Shown one piece after another: positions 17,795-25,588 of a DNA stretch of 64,000 nucleotides; positions within the stretch are counted from its first letter, which is position 1; each line of letters starts with the position of its first letter. The translations under genes were made by a program, and so were the position numbers. Source of the DNA: JAKFDI01 sp044508835 (lineage in GTDB: Bacteria > Pseudomonadota > Gammaproteobacteria > Burkholderiales > Burkholderiaceae_C); the NCBI GenBank assembly GCA_044508835.1, contig JBIQHD010000011.1, positions 55,517-119,516 of the forward strand, given 5' to 3'. The notes under the pieces were generated by a model. That model was not told the origin of the DNA and made no database searches. It saw only the letters and a program-made list of their open reading frames with translations.

Positions 17795-18729
17795 GCCGAG
17801 GCTCCGTGGTTGAGGTTGCTGCATTCGGGGGCTGACCAGGAAGCGCGTACCGCCTGGCGCACCCGCCGCCGCAGTTGCTGCAGGCGTTGCCCTTCTGGGG
17901 TGGCTGCGGCACTGGTTGCGCCGAGGACCGCCCTGAGGCGGGTTGCCACCGAAGGCGCCACGTGGTCGAGCCGACGCAGGCCCGGCTCCAGGCAGAGCAT
18001 CTGCCCAACGGGCTCGAGCCCGCCGGCCAGTCGAGGCGCATCCGCCGACAGGTGTGGATTCAGCACCTTGCCCAGGTCGAACAGCAGCGCGGCCACCGCC
18101 GCCAGATCCCGATCCTGCTCGGTGGCGTGGCATTGCGCGTAGGCGATCTCGGCGGCGCACACGCTCTGGTCGAAGAGCCCGCCGGGATAGCCGTGATGGT
18201 CGGCGGCGCCGACGCGCCACAGGAAACCGCGCTGCAGTCGCCCGTCGACCATCACCGCGACGAAGGCGGCCTGCAGTTCAGGAGCCAGGCGGCTGAGCAG
18301 CGTGCGCAGCCGCGCCTGGTGGGCGAGACGCAGATGGGTCACCACCGGCGCCCAGGCGGTGTCGCCTTGCCGCAGCAGCGCGGGCGCGGCCGCCTGGATC
18401 GAGAGGACGATCGGGTGCGGCTGGCTCTTGTCGAATCCGCGCCGCAGCCGGACATGCACCCAGCTGCCTTCGGCGAGGTCGCCGAGCTGGTCGCGGCGCA
18501 GGCGGACCACCAGGCGGCCGATGGACAGGTGCAGTGTGCACTCCATGCGCCCCGCCCAGCCGAGGTCGATGCGCTCGATCCGGCCGAGCACCCAGGTGAC
18601 CGGGCCGCGAGGGAACAGCTCGGTGATGTCGGGCGCCTTGGCCGCCACTTCGGGAAGGTACGGAAAGCTCAACACGGTCGGGCGTTGAGGAGGCCTGACA
18701 GGCCCGTCGGATTCGGTGGATGCGTTCAT
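17791..18729 (-). CDS. OB-fold plus degenerate HD-domain protein
   Basis: Protein of 312 aa. Residues about 35-110 look like an OB-fold nucleic-acid-binding domain. Residues about 115-290 match the HD domain of YhaM-type exoribonucleases and of TraI_2/MobH relaxases (HHGYPGG...). The metal-ligand positions are altered: the expected EHS is DQS and the expected HD is FD (LLFDLGKV). Catalysis by the usual mechanism is therefore doubtful, and a nucleic-acid-binding role is more likely. It is coupled by ATGA to the Lon-like AAA+ gene downstream. Whether it belongs to a conjugative element or a defence island cannot be told; no other transfer genes are visible. Confidence 0.7.
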   Translation of the reverse strand: MNASTESDGPVRPPQRPTVLSFPYLPEVAAKAPDITELFPRGPVTWVLGRIERIDLGWAGRMECTLHLSIGRLVVRLRRDQLGDLAEGSWVHVRLRRGFDKSQPHPIVLSIQAAAPALLRQGDTAWAPVVTHLRLAHQARLRTLLSRLAPELQAAFVAVMVDGRLQRGFLWRVGAADHHGYPGGLFDQSVCAAEIAYAQCHATEQDRDLAAVAALLFDLGKVLNPHLSADAPRLAGGLEPVGQMLCLEPGLRRLDHVAPSVATRLRAVLGATSAAATPEGQRLQQLRRRVRQAVRASWSAPECSNLNHGASA

Positions 18730-18886
18730 TTCTCCTCACTCGGTGTTCGGCGCACGTGCGGTGCGGTTCGCCGACGTGATCGGTACGGCGCGGCCCCGCC
18801 CCCATCAGCGGAGGCTGGCGACTGGACGCCCGTGTCGGAACGAGCATCACCGGCGCGGAGCCACATGGTGGTAGTGCGTAAAGGCA

Positions 18887-19378
18887 TCACTTGAGGTTCC
18901 TCAGCTTCCAGTAGCAACGTTCGCGAAGCTCGATGACCTCGGGCGGCCAGCCGCGTGGTCCGGACCGTTGGCCCGCAAGACCTTCCGTCCAGAACGTCTC
19001 GGCCACGCACGCCTCCATCTGCTTGCGTACCAGATAGGGCTTCAACCGGCCAATTACTTCCATCGCGTGACGCCCGTCGTAGGTGAGCACGTAGATCTGC
19101 TTGTTGTGGGCGACCTGCCGCTTCGTTCGATACAGATGACCCGCAACGCCGAGCCCGTTCGCAAAGTGCTCAAGCACCTCACGGTTGTTCTGCGTGATGC
19201 AGAACCGCAGCCGGTAAGTCGTGTTTCGGTCCGACTGGAGGTAGCGCTGCTTCACGACATGGATGCAGCCCTCCCCGTCCACGAACCCAGCAGCCCAAGC
19301 CAGCGAAAACGGCTGTGGGGCCGTTTGGCACGCATCCCTCCACCTCTCTATGTCGATCATTCTCATCATTCGTTGCAT
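18887..19378 (-). CDS. Stand-alone LAGLIDADG homing endonuclease
   Basis: Protein of about 163 aa with one LAGLIDADG motif (LAWAAGFVDGEGCI), a following beta-strand block with Arg and Gln residues, and a C-terminal helical segment. A single motif implies a homodimer that cuts a palindromic site. The start is uncertain: ATGs at 19378, 19366 and 19360 are all possible, and a longer reading to 19522 overlaps the divergent XRE gene and adds no recognisable sequence. I see no intron or intein around it, so it is a free-standing gene. It lies between the OB/HD gene and the divergent XRE regulator inside the island. Confidence 0.8.
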   Translation of the reverse strand: MQRMMRMIDIERWRDACQTAPQPFSLAWAAGFVDGEGCIHVVKQRYLQSDRNTTYRLRFCITQNNREVLEHFANGLGVAGHLYRTKRQVAHNKQIYVLTYDGRHAMEVIGRLKPYLVRKQMEACVAETFWTEGLAGQRSGPRGWPPEVIELRERCYWKLRNLK

Positions 19379-19387
19379 ACTATCGAC

Positions 19388-19405
19388 TTGACTCGAAAAC
19401 GTCAA
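19388..19405. promoter_or_regulatory. Dyad in the divergent endonuclease/XRE promoter region
   Basis: TTGAC and GTCAA are separated by 8 nt inside the 101-bp gap between the LAGLIDADG gene and the XRE gene. The position suits an operator for the XRE regulator; the evidence is only position and symmetry. Confidence 0.3.
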
Positions 19406-19479
19406 ACCGCTCAGCAACAAATGTCGATCAAACGCGACAACTGAGACGTAGCATCGGGGGTCCCAAACCCGACCAACCC

Positions 19480-19719
19480 ATGATTCGATTTCGACTTCGC
19501 GAGCGAATGGCCGACATGTCATTCCGCCTCAACACGCGCGTCACCATCGATGCCGTCTCCGAGGGCACCGGCATCCACCGCGCCACGCTGTCCAAGATCG
19601 GCTCGCAGCGCGGATGCAATACGACGACCGACAACCTCGACAAGCTCTGCAAGTTCTTCGACTGCTCGCTCGCCGACATCGCCGAGTACGTGCCTGACGA
19701 AGACATCGAGCGCGCCTGA
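19480..19719 (+). CDS. XRE/Cro-type helix-turn-helix regulator
   Basis: A 79-aa DNA-binding protein made almost wholly of one HTH_26-type domain: TIDAVSEGTGIHRATLSKIG is the turn and recognition helix, followed by NLDKLCKFFDCSLADIAEYV. It is similar to small regulators that accompany restriction-modification and prophage genes. The ATG at 19480 is preferred; a longer reading runs into the divergent endonuclease promoter. Its stop overlaps the start of the HsdR remnant, suggesting it once formed one operon with a type I restriction system. Confidence 0.85.
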   Translation: MIRFRLRERMADMSFRLNTRVTIDAVSEGTGIHRATLSKIGSQRGCNTTTDNLDKLCKFFDCSLADIAEYVPDEDIERA

Positions 19720-20440
19720 TGCGCGACGGCAGGTACGCACGGGCGCGCAACCGCTACAAGGACACGCCGGTGCTGGGCCGTGATGTGGGCGCCAAGGTGC
19801 GCAAGCTGATCGACGACCACGTGATCTCGCTGGGCATCGACCCCAAGATCCCGCCGATCCACCTCACCGACGCCGAGTTCGACACGCATCTTGCCCGCGC
19901 GGCCAACGACCGCGCCAAGGCGTCCGAAATGGAACACGCGATCCGCTCTCACATCCGCAAGCATGTGAACCAAGACCCGGTGCTCGCAAGCTTTCGGAGC
20001 GGCTGAACGACATCCTGAAGCGCTTCAGCGATCAGTGGAATGAGGTGATCGCGCAGCTGCAGACGATCATCGACGACCTCAAGAGCAGCGGCAACGCCGG
20101 CGCTGACGATGCCCCCAACGACCTGCCGGTACATTGCGCGCCCTTCCTGCGCACCGTGCTGGATGTGGTGTGCGACGGGCAGACGCCGACACCGGCGCAG
20201 CTTCTGCGGTTGAAGGACGTGACGGTCGAGCTGGTGGACCTGCTGGTCGATGAGTTGAAGAGCAACCGAGACATCTGGAAGCCGCACCGCCGAAGCGACC
20301 AGGACAACCTCAACGGTTTGCTCTTCGATCGACTGATGCGCTTGCGCCCGCCGCTCGTGGATACCGACCGCGCCGGCGTCTTGGCCGACAAGCTGATGGA
20401 ACAGGCGCGCGCCAACCACGACAAGCTGGTGCAGGTGTGA
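19719..20440 (+). pseudogene. HsdR C-terminal remnant, frameshifted
   Basis: Two open stretches join into one HsdR-like C-terminus. The first (19719-20006) contains GIDPKIPPIHLTDAEFD and KASEMEHAIRSHIRKH, typical of the last 250 residues of type I restriction subunit R. Its frame breaks near 19988. In the other frame the homology goes on immediately with KLSERLNDILKRFSDQWNEV, through the open stretch from 20045 to 20440 ending ARANHDKLVQV. A small deletion in GCAAG explains the break. The nuclease and helicase domains are missing upstream, so it cannot restrict DNA. A role of the separate peptides cannot be excluded because the upstream start is tightly coupled to the XRE gene. Confidence 0.75.
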
Positions 20441-21129
20441 CCATGCTGGTGGACGATCTTCTATTCACGGTACGCCACAGCGCGCGCCGCCGGACGATGC
20501 AGATCAGCGTCGAGCGCGACGGGGAACTGGTGCTGTCGGCTCCGCCACAGGTCGACGATGCGAAGCTTCGTGCCTTCGTCCAGGAGAAGCGCTTCTGGAT
20601 CTATACCAAGCTCGCCGAGAAGAAGCGCCTGCAGCGGCAAGTTCCGCGCAAGGAGTTCGTCGACGGCGAGGGCTTCACCTATCTCGGGCGCAGCCACCGG
20701 CTGAAGCTGGTCGATCGACAGGACGTGCCGCTCAAGCTTGCCGCGGGCCGCTTCTGCCTGGCCAGTGACGCCTTTCCCGCCGCGCGAGAACACTTCGTCC
20801 GCTGGTACAGCGAGCGCGCCCGAGCGTGGCTGGGTGGCCGCGTGGCCGAGTACCAGTGCCGCATGGAGGTGGCGCCCGCCGGCGTGAAGGTGCAGGATCT
20901 GGGCTACCGCTGGGGATCGTGCGGCAAGGGCGACTGGCTGTACTTCCACTGGAAGGCCATCCTCCTGCCTGCACGCATCGCCGAGTACGTGGTGGTGCAC
21001 GAAATCGCCCACCTGCACGAACCGCATCACACGCCGGCGTTCTGGCTGCGCGTGGAGCGGGCGATGCCGGACTACGCCCAGCGCAAGGCCTGGTTGGCCG
21101 AGCACGGCATCGACGTCGAAGGAGTTTGA
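20437..21129 (+). CDS. YgjP-like (DUF45) M48-type metallopeptidase
   Basis: Protein of 230 aa with the DUF45/YgjP fold: an N-terminal strand-rich region, a YRWGSC block (158-162) and the zinc motif HEIAH (188-192) with a further His pair at 197-198. It is soluble. Genes of this family are common partners at the 3' end of type I restriction operons, which fits the ATGA-style overlap with the HsdR remnant upstream. It appears intact although its presumed partner is broken, so it may have an independent function. Its substrate is unknown. Confidence 0.85.
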   Translation: MTMLVDDLLFTVRHSARRRTMQISVERDGELVLSAPPQVDDAKLRAFVQEKRFWIYTKLAEKKRLQRQVPRKEFVDGEGFTYLGRSHRLKLVDRQDVPLKLAAGRFCLASDAFPAAREHFVRWYSERARAWLGGRVAEYQCRMEVAPAGVKVQDLGYRWGSCGKGDWLYFHWKAILLPARIAEYVVVHEIAHLHEPHHTPAFWLRVERAMPDYAQRKAWLAEHGIDVEGV

Positions 21130-21182
21130 TTCCGACGCCGACTCGTTGCCTGCTCGTGTCGAGCCGGTCGACAACGCCGGCT

Positions 21183-21422
21183 TCATCGCGCGCACCGACG
21201 CATCGACTTCCGAAGCGATGCCGGCGGCTCGACTTCCGGTGTCTTGCCCGTCAGCTCAATGAGGTCTGCCACTCGTACCAGCCGGCGACCGCCAAGCTTT
21301 ATCGTCGGCACCGGGCAACGACCCGCCGACACCTGGTTGTAGAGCGTTTGCTTGGCAATGCCGAGGAGCTGGGCCGCTTCCTCGATGGACACGGTCAGGC
21401 GACCGTTGAAACTGACAGACAT
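21183..21422 (-). CDS. AlpA-like/HTH_17 excisionase-type protein
   Basis: A 79-aa protein with a MerR/AlpA-type winged helix: VSIEEAAQLLGIAKQTLYNQV followed by TIKLGGRRLVRVADL. Such proteins act as excisionases or activators of integrase expression in integrative elements. It lies on the same strand as, and 309 bp downstream of, the tyrosine recombinase, within the island, so an excision role is likely. Confidence 0.8.
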   Translation of the reverse strand: MSVSFNGRLTVSIEEAAQLLGIAKQTLYNQVSAGRCPVPTIKLGGRRLVRVADLIELTGKTPEVEPPASLRKSMRRCAR

Positions 21423-21731
21423 GGACGCGCCTCTTCAAGGCCTCTCGCGAGGCCGATTAGAGGGTGCTGCCGAGTATCGAGTCCCCCGTTACCCGGAACC
21501 GGGGGCCGCTCCTGTATTGATGCCGTTCTCAGTTGCAGGACTGAGGGGCCACGCGTTGGTCACCTGGCGAAGATCTCCTCTGAGAAATTCGTCCTGGTCT
21601 GGAGTCGCTCGCCATCGACGGTGTGAATGGTCGCCTCGAGACGCGTACTACGGGCCGGCTAGGCATGGGTCGACGCAACGCCAGACCCGGGAATGCTACA
21701 CAGAGTGGTTGAAAAAAGTCCAGGAAGCCCT
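21423..21731. other. Gap between recombinase and AlpA-like gene
   Basis: These 309 bp hold no convincing gene. One GC-rich inverted repeat (CCCCCG...CGGGGG, about 21482-21506) could form a hairpin and may include the promoter region of the AlpA-like gene. Confidence 0.4.
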
Positions 21732-22820
21732 TCACGCCGCCGCCAAGAATCGCTTGGCGAGATCTTCTGCCCGTGGGTGGAAGTAGCGCAGCAGCATCCG
21801 CGGATCGCGATGCCCCGTGATCTTCGCCAGCTCGTGCATCTGGAAGATGCCGGCCAGCCTTGATGTCGCTTCGTGCCGGAGATCGTGGAAACGCAGCCCG
21901 ACCAAAAACTCTGCGTCGGGTCGAACCCCTCTCTCGGCGCACTGCTTCTCGTAGCGCTTGCGGGCGCGAGCAACGCTTCTGCCGAAGGCGCGCGTCAATG
22001 CATCGGCACGAACCGGGAACACCCGCCCGTGGATGTCGACCGGCATGCGCTCGAGAATCTGCACAGCTGTGGGCGACAACGGCACATCACGGGACTCACC
22101 GTTCTTGGTCGACGGCAGATGCGCGACACGGCGCTGAAGATCGACGTGCTGCCACAGCAGACTCGTCAGTTCGCCGCGTCGCATCGCGGTTTCCACGGCG
22201 AACCGAACCGCGTCGCGCAGCACCGCCGAATCGCTGGCAGTGATCACCAGATCCAGTTCGTCGTCGGAGGCCCGCCTGTCAGACGATTCGTCATCGACCT
22301 GCAAACGCTCCGGCGCCGGCGCCACACGTCGGTCCCTCGCGTTGTTCGGCGTGGGCTTGGTGATCGCTTCGACTGGGTTCGCCAGCGACTCAAAGTGCCA
22401 CTCCAGCCGGCAGACGTTGAACACGTGCGAAAGAAGTGCAAGCCGGCGGAGCACCGTGGCCGGCTTGTAGCCCTCCTGGAGCCACGTATCACGAACTTCG
22501 GCAGCGTCACCGCTGCGAATGGAGGAGAGATACCGCTGCGCGAGGGTCGTGCGGCGCAGCGCATTGAGGCTCGACCGCTCTTGCACGGCCCCGCGCTTCT
22601 TGGGCGTGACCTCGCGCTCGTAGCGATCGATCGCTTCGAGCAGCGTCGTCGACTCGGCTTCCTTCCGGCTGACGAACGCGCCACCGTCCATCTCCGACTC
22701 GACCAGCCGTGCCCAGCGCTCGGCCTCGGCGCGTGTTCTGAAGCTCTTCGTCTGAGGCTCGAACCCCTTCTTGCGAACTTGGCAATGCCAGCGGTCACCG
22801 CGCTTTCGTAGTGTCGCCAT
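21732..22820 (-). CDS. Tyrosine recombinase (phage-type integrase)
   Basis: A 362-aa integrase that should catalyse site-specific insertion of the island. The N-terminal Arm-type and SAM-like core-binding domains span about 1-150. The catalytic domain has R214 (MRRGE), K239, H312 and R315 (HDLRHE), H337 (TGHRD) and nucleophile Y346 (LRYFHP), so all catalytic residues are present. Its start points toward the tRNA-Thr fragment 100 bp away, the normal arrangement for an integrase beside its attachment site. It appears functional. The AlpA-like gene downstream is its probable directionality factor. Confidence 0.93.
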   Translation of the reverse strand: MATLRKRGDRWHCQVRKKGFEPQTKSFRTRAEAERWARLVESEMDGGAFVSRKEAESTTLLEAIDRYEREVTPKKRGAVQERSSLNALRRTTLAQRYLSSIRSGDAAEVRDTWLQEGYKPATVLRRLALLSHVFNVCRLEWHFESLANPVEAITKPTPNNARDRRVAPAPERLQVDDESSDRRASDDELDLVITASDSAVLRDAVRFAVETAMRRGELTSLLWQHVDLQRRVAHLPSTKNGESRDVPLSPTAVQILERMPVDIHGRVFPVRADALTRAFGRSVARARKRYEKQCAERGVRPDAEFLVGLRFHDLRHEATSRLAGIFQMHELAKITGHRDPRMLLRYFHPRAEDLAKRFLAAA

Positions 22821-22921
22821 CCTCTCCTCCTCTGAACTCCGATCTCACTGAAGCACTGTGCCAAACATGTGCCAATGCCACCAGAGGACGATTTAACGTA
22901 TTGATTGGACTAGGAGAGTGG

Positions 22922-22971
22922 TGGCATTCGTAATGCGAAGGTCGACAGTTCGAGTCCGTCCTCCGGCACCA
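22922..22971 (+). pseudogene. 3' part of tRNA-Thr(CGT), attachment-site scar
   Basis: The sequence reads as the anticodon arm (loop TTCGTAA, anticodon CGT), variable loop, T arm (GTTCGAGTC) and acceptor strand CTCCGGC-A-CCA of tRNA-Thr. The 26 nt upstream do not contain the expected GCCGGAG acceptor strand or a D arm, so only about 50 nt of the tRNA remain. This is the normal duplicate left by tyrosine recombinases that use tRNA 3' ends. One T-stem pair (A-C) and one anticodon-stem pair are mismatched. Confidence 0.7.
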
Positions 22972-22984
22972 GACGCTCCCCCAT

Positions 22985-23010
22985 GGAAGCCGCCCTCTCG
23001 GGCGGCTTCC
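22985..23010 (+). terminator. Rho-independent-type hairpin after the tRNA fragment
   Basis: A perfect 11-bp stem GGAAGCCGCCC/GGGCGGCTTCC has a 4-nt loop and is followed by TGCTTTCT. It is probably the original terminator of the tRNA-Thr gene. Confidence 0.75.
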
Positions 23011-23162
23011 TGCTTTCTGGCCCCCGTGCTTTCGATCGCCAAGGGCATGGGCCGGCAGGGTGCACGAGACGCAGGGCGCGGAACCGGCATGGAGCGCCCC
23101 CGGGCCATTCGCCGCGATGATCCCGAACGAAGGTGGCGCCCCTCCCGCACGCCATCACTTTT

Positions 23163-23203
23163 CTTTATCACCGAGGATAAAGATATTGCTGGTTCCGGAA
23201 TAG
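23163..23203 (+). promoter_or_regulatory. Candidate LysR-type operator of the plus-strand catabolic operon
   Basis: A perfect dyad CTTTATC-N6-GATAAAG (23163-23182) is followed by TTCCGGAATA (23193-23202). The order GGATAA...GCT..TTCnGGAATA recurs at nearly the same distance upstream of the minus-strand operon (46371-46398). It is 46-85 bp upstream of the first ATG. Confidence 0.5.
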
Positions 23204-23247
23204 GCGGTTTTGTGCGACTCTCGCGCGTCGAAGCACAGGTGGTACCG

Positions 23248-24456
23248 ATGTCCGCAGACCGCAACGGCCCGCTCGCAGGCGTAAGAATCGTCGATCTCTC
23301 CACCGTCATCATGGGGCCGTACGCGAGCCACATCCTGGCGGACCTGGGGGCGGACGTGATCAAGGTGGAGACGCCCGAGGGCGATCCCTACCGCAACTAC
23401 AAGCCGCAGCGCAGCCCCGGCATGAACGGCGCGGTGCTGAACCTGCACCGCAACAAGCGCAGCGTGCTCCTGAACATCAAGGAAGAAAGCGGGCGCGAGG
23501 CGCTGGACGCGATCATCCGCACGGCGGACGTGTTCATGCACAACCTGCGGCCCAAGGTGATCGCCAAGCTGGGCTATGCCTACGAGCGCGTGCGCGCGAT
23601 CAAGCCGGCCATCGTCTACTGCGGCGCGTACGGCTTCGGCGCCGCCGGCGTCTACCGCGACAAGCCCGCCTACGACGACATGATCCAGGCGGGCTCGGGC
23701 ATCGCGGCGCTCTACGAAGAGATCCACGGCACGCCGCAGTACGTGCCCAGCGTCATCTACGACAAGCTGTCGGGCCAGACCATCGCCTACGCCATCCTCG
23801 CCGGCCTCGTGAAGTGCGGGCGCACCGGCGAAGGCACGGCGATCGAGGTGCCGATGTTCGAGACGGCGGTGGAGTTCAACCTCGTCGAGCACATGTCCGG
23901 CTCGGCCTTCGTGCCGCCGCTGGGCCGCATGGGCGCCTCGCGCGTGCTCACCGCGCGCCGCAAGCCCTACAAGACGCAGGACGGCCACGTCTGCATCCTG
24001 CCCTACTCCGACCGCAACTGGCTCGACTTCTTCGAGTTCGCCGGCCTCGAGGCGTGCCGCAAGGACCCGCGGTTCACGACGCTGGCCGGGCGCGCGGAGA
24101 ACGCCGACGCGCTGTATGCCCACGTCGAATCCGCCGCGCTGACGCGCACGACCGCCGAGTGGGTGGATTTCGGCGATCGCGCCAACGTGCCCTGCATGGC
24201 CGTGGCACGCCTGGACCAGCTGGCCGACGACGCGCACATCCGCTCCATCGGCATGTTCGAGGAAGTGGAGCATCCGACCGAGGGGCGCTACCTCTCCATC
24301 CGCCCGCCGGTGACTTTCAGCGGCGACGACTTCCGCATCCGCCATCACGCCCCCCGGCTCGGCCAGGACACCGCGCAGGTGCTGCGCGAGGTGGGCCTGC
24401 CGCCCGAGCAGGTGGCCGCGCTCGCCGCGCAGGCCGCCCCCGAATCCCGGAACTGA
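23248..24456 (+). CDS. CaiB/BaiF-type CoA-transferase
   Basis: A 402-aa class III (family III) CoA-transferase that would move CoA from an acyl-CoA donor to a carboxylic acid. Visible family features are the N-terminal LAGVRIVDLS and ADLGADVIKVE nucleotide-binding segment, NLHRNKRSVLLN, the active-site Asp in AYDDMIQAGSG, and the C-terminal HAPRLGQ. I chose the ATG at 23248 because AGGTGG lies 6 nt upstream and the family begins here; a longer open frame runs back through the tRNA scar. It is the first gene of a four-gene operon and is clearly paralogous to the CaiB gene at 41319-42509 (shared ILPYSDRNWLDFF). The substrate is unknown. Confidence 0.9.
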   Translation: MSADRNGPLAGVRIVDLSTVIMGPYASHILADLGADVIKVETPEGDPYRNYKPQRSPGMNGAVLNLHRNKRSVLLNIKEESGREALDAIIRTADVFMHNLRPKVIAKLGYAYERVRAIKPAIVYCGAYGFGAAGVYRDKPAYDDMIQAGSGIAALYEEIHGTPQYVPSVIYDKLSGQTIAYAILAGLVKCGRTGEGTAIEVPMFETAVEFNLVEHMSGSAFVPPLGRMGASRVLTARRKPYKTQDGHVCILPYSDRNWLDFFEFAGLEACRKDPRFTTLAGRAENADALYAHVESAALTRTTAEWVDFGDRANVPCMAVARLDQLADDAHIRSIGMFEEVEHPTEGRYLSIRPPVTFSGDDFRIRHHAPRLGQDTAQVLREVGLPPEQVAALAAQAAPESRN

Positions 24457-24463
24457 GCCCACC

Positions 24464-25588
24464 ATGAAGACCGCCGTTTGCCGGATGTTCGGGCTGCAGG
24501 CCCCCATCTTCGCCTTCTCCCATTGTCGCGACGTCGTGGCCGAAGCCTGCCTCGCCGGGGGCATGGGCGTGTTCGGGGGCTCGACCTTCACGCCGGAGCA
24601 GCTGGAGCAGGAGCTCGCCTGGCTGGATGCCCACACGGGCGGCCGCCCCTATGGCGTGGACCTGCTCATCCCCAACGGCGAGTACCACATCCCGGACAAG
24701 TTCAAGGCCGACCCGGAAACGCTGCTGCCCCGCGAGCACACCGAGTTCATCGACCGCCTGATGGCGCAGCACGGCGTGCCGCCGCTGAAGGACGGCGAGG
24801 CGGCGCAGATCCGGCTGGACTACATCCGCACCGTCGCCTTCACCCGCGAAGAAGCGCTGCTGCGGCTGGAGGTGGTGTTCCGCCACGAGTTGTGCCGGCT
24901 GGTCGTGAGCGCGCTGGGCATCCCGTCCCCGGAGACGGTCGCACGCGCCCACGGGCTCGGCCTGAAGGTGGGCGCGCTCATCGGCAAGCCCGGGCATGCC
25001 CGCAGGCAGGTCGAGGCCGGCGTGGACCTGCTCATCGCGCAAGGCCACGAGGCCGCCGGCCACACCGGCGACCTGACCACCATGATCCTGGTGCCTGAGG
25101 TGGTCGACCTGGTGGCGCCCGTCCCCGTGCTGGCCGCCGGCGGCATCGGCCGCGGCCGCCAGATGGCCGCGGCCCTCGCGCTCGGCGCCGAGGGCGTGTG
25201 GTGCGGCACGATCTGGCTCGGCACCGTCGAGAGCGAGGTGTCGCCCGAGATCCGCAAGAAGCTCTACGCCGCGACGTCGAGCGACACGATGATCAGCCGC
25301 TCCGACAGCGGCAAGCCGGCCCGCCGCCTCACCAGCGAATGGATGAAGGCCTGGAACGGCCCGCAGGCGCCCCGCACGCTGCAGATGCCGCTGCAGGGCC
25401 TGCTGGTGAGCGACGCACGCGTGCGCATGGCGCGCCACAAGGCCGAGGCGCTGCTGACCTACCCGGCCGGCCAGGTCGTGGGCCTGGTCAACGAACCGGC
25501 CACCGTCAGGCAGGTGTTCTATTCGCTGCTCGAGGAACTCGGCGAGACGGTCGAGCGCCTGGCGTCGATCACCGCGGACGCGGACTGA
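24464..25588 (+). CDS. Nitronate monooxygenase-family flavoprotein
   Basis: A 374-aa FMN-dependent TIM-barrel protein of the 2-nitropropane dioxygenase/NMO family. It has the N-terminal PIFAFSHCRDVVAEA, the flavin-phosphate segments QGHEAAGHTGD and AAGGIGRGRQMAAALALGAEGVWCGT. The family also includes enoyl-reductase-like proteins. In CoA-based catabolic clusters these enzymes are frequent but their reaction is mostly unknown, so nitronate oxidation should not be assumed. It begins 7 bp after the CaiB gene and overlaps the next start by one base (TGATG). A paralogue lies at 29605-30765 in the opposite operon. Confidence 0.88.
   Translation: MKTAVCRMFGLQAPIFAFSHCRDVVAEACLAGGMGVFGGSTFTPEQLEQELAWLDAHTGGRPYGVDLLIPNGEYHIPDKFKADPETLLPREHTEFIDRLMAQHGVPPLKDGEAAQIRLDYIRTVAFTREEALLRLEVVFRHELCRLVVSALGIPSPETVARAHGLGLKVGALIGKPGHARRQVEAGVDLLIAQGHEAAGHTGDLTTMILVPEVVDLVAPVPVLAAGGIGRGRQMAAALALGAEGVWCGTIWLGTVESEVSPEIRKKLYAATSSDTMISRSDSGKPARRLTSEWMKAWNGPQAPRTLQMPLQGLLVSDARVRMARHKAEALLTYPAGQVVGLVNEPATVRQVFYSLLEELGETVERLASITADAD

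Larger units (their letters stand above)
15870..22971. mobile_element. Integrative genomic island, right end at tRNA-Thr scar
   Basis: The recombinase, the AlpA-like protein, the restriction remnant and the LAGLIDADG gene lie together and end at a partial tRNA-Thr. If insertion occurred in the 3' part of the gene, the intact tRNA-Thr should lie at the left end. I do not find one in this window, so the left boundary given here (the IS3 remnant) is only a guess. Confidence 0.45.
22821..23247. other. Intergenic region: recombinase promoter, att scar, operon promoter
   Basis: This 427-bp gap has no gene. From left to right it holds the recombinase start region, the tRNA-Thr fragment, a strong terminator hairpin (22985-23010), about 150 bp without recognised features, and the promoter motif of the catabolic operon (23163-23203). 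Confidence 0.5.

Noticed and set aside
18887..19522. Longer LAGLIDADG reading starting at 19522
   Set aside because: It would cover the divergent promoter and the start of the XRE gene, and the added residues resemble no endonuclease sequence.
22896..22971. A complete functional tRNA-Thr
   Set aside because: The 5' 26 nt cannot pair with the CTCCGGC acceptor strand and lack a D arm.
22918..23247. N-terminal extension of the CaiB gene across the tRNA fragment
   Set aside because: The extension translates the tRNA and terminator sequence, and a good ribosome-binding site and the family start are at 23248.
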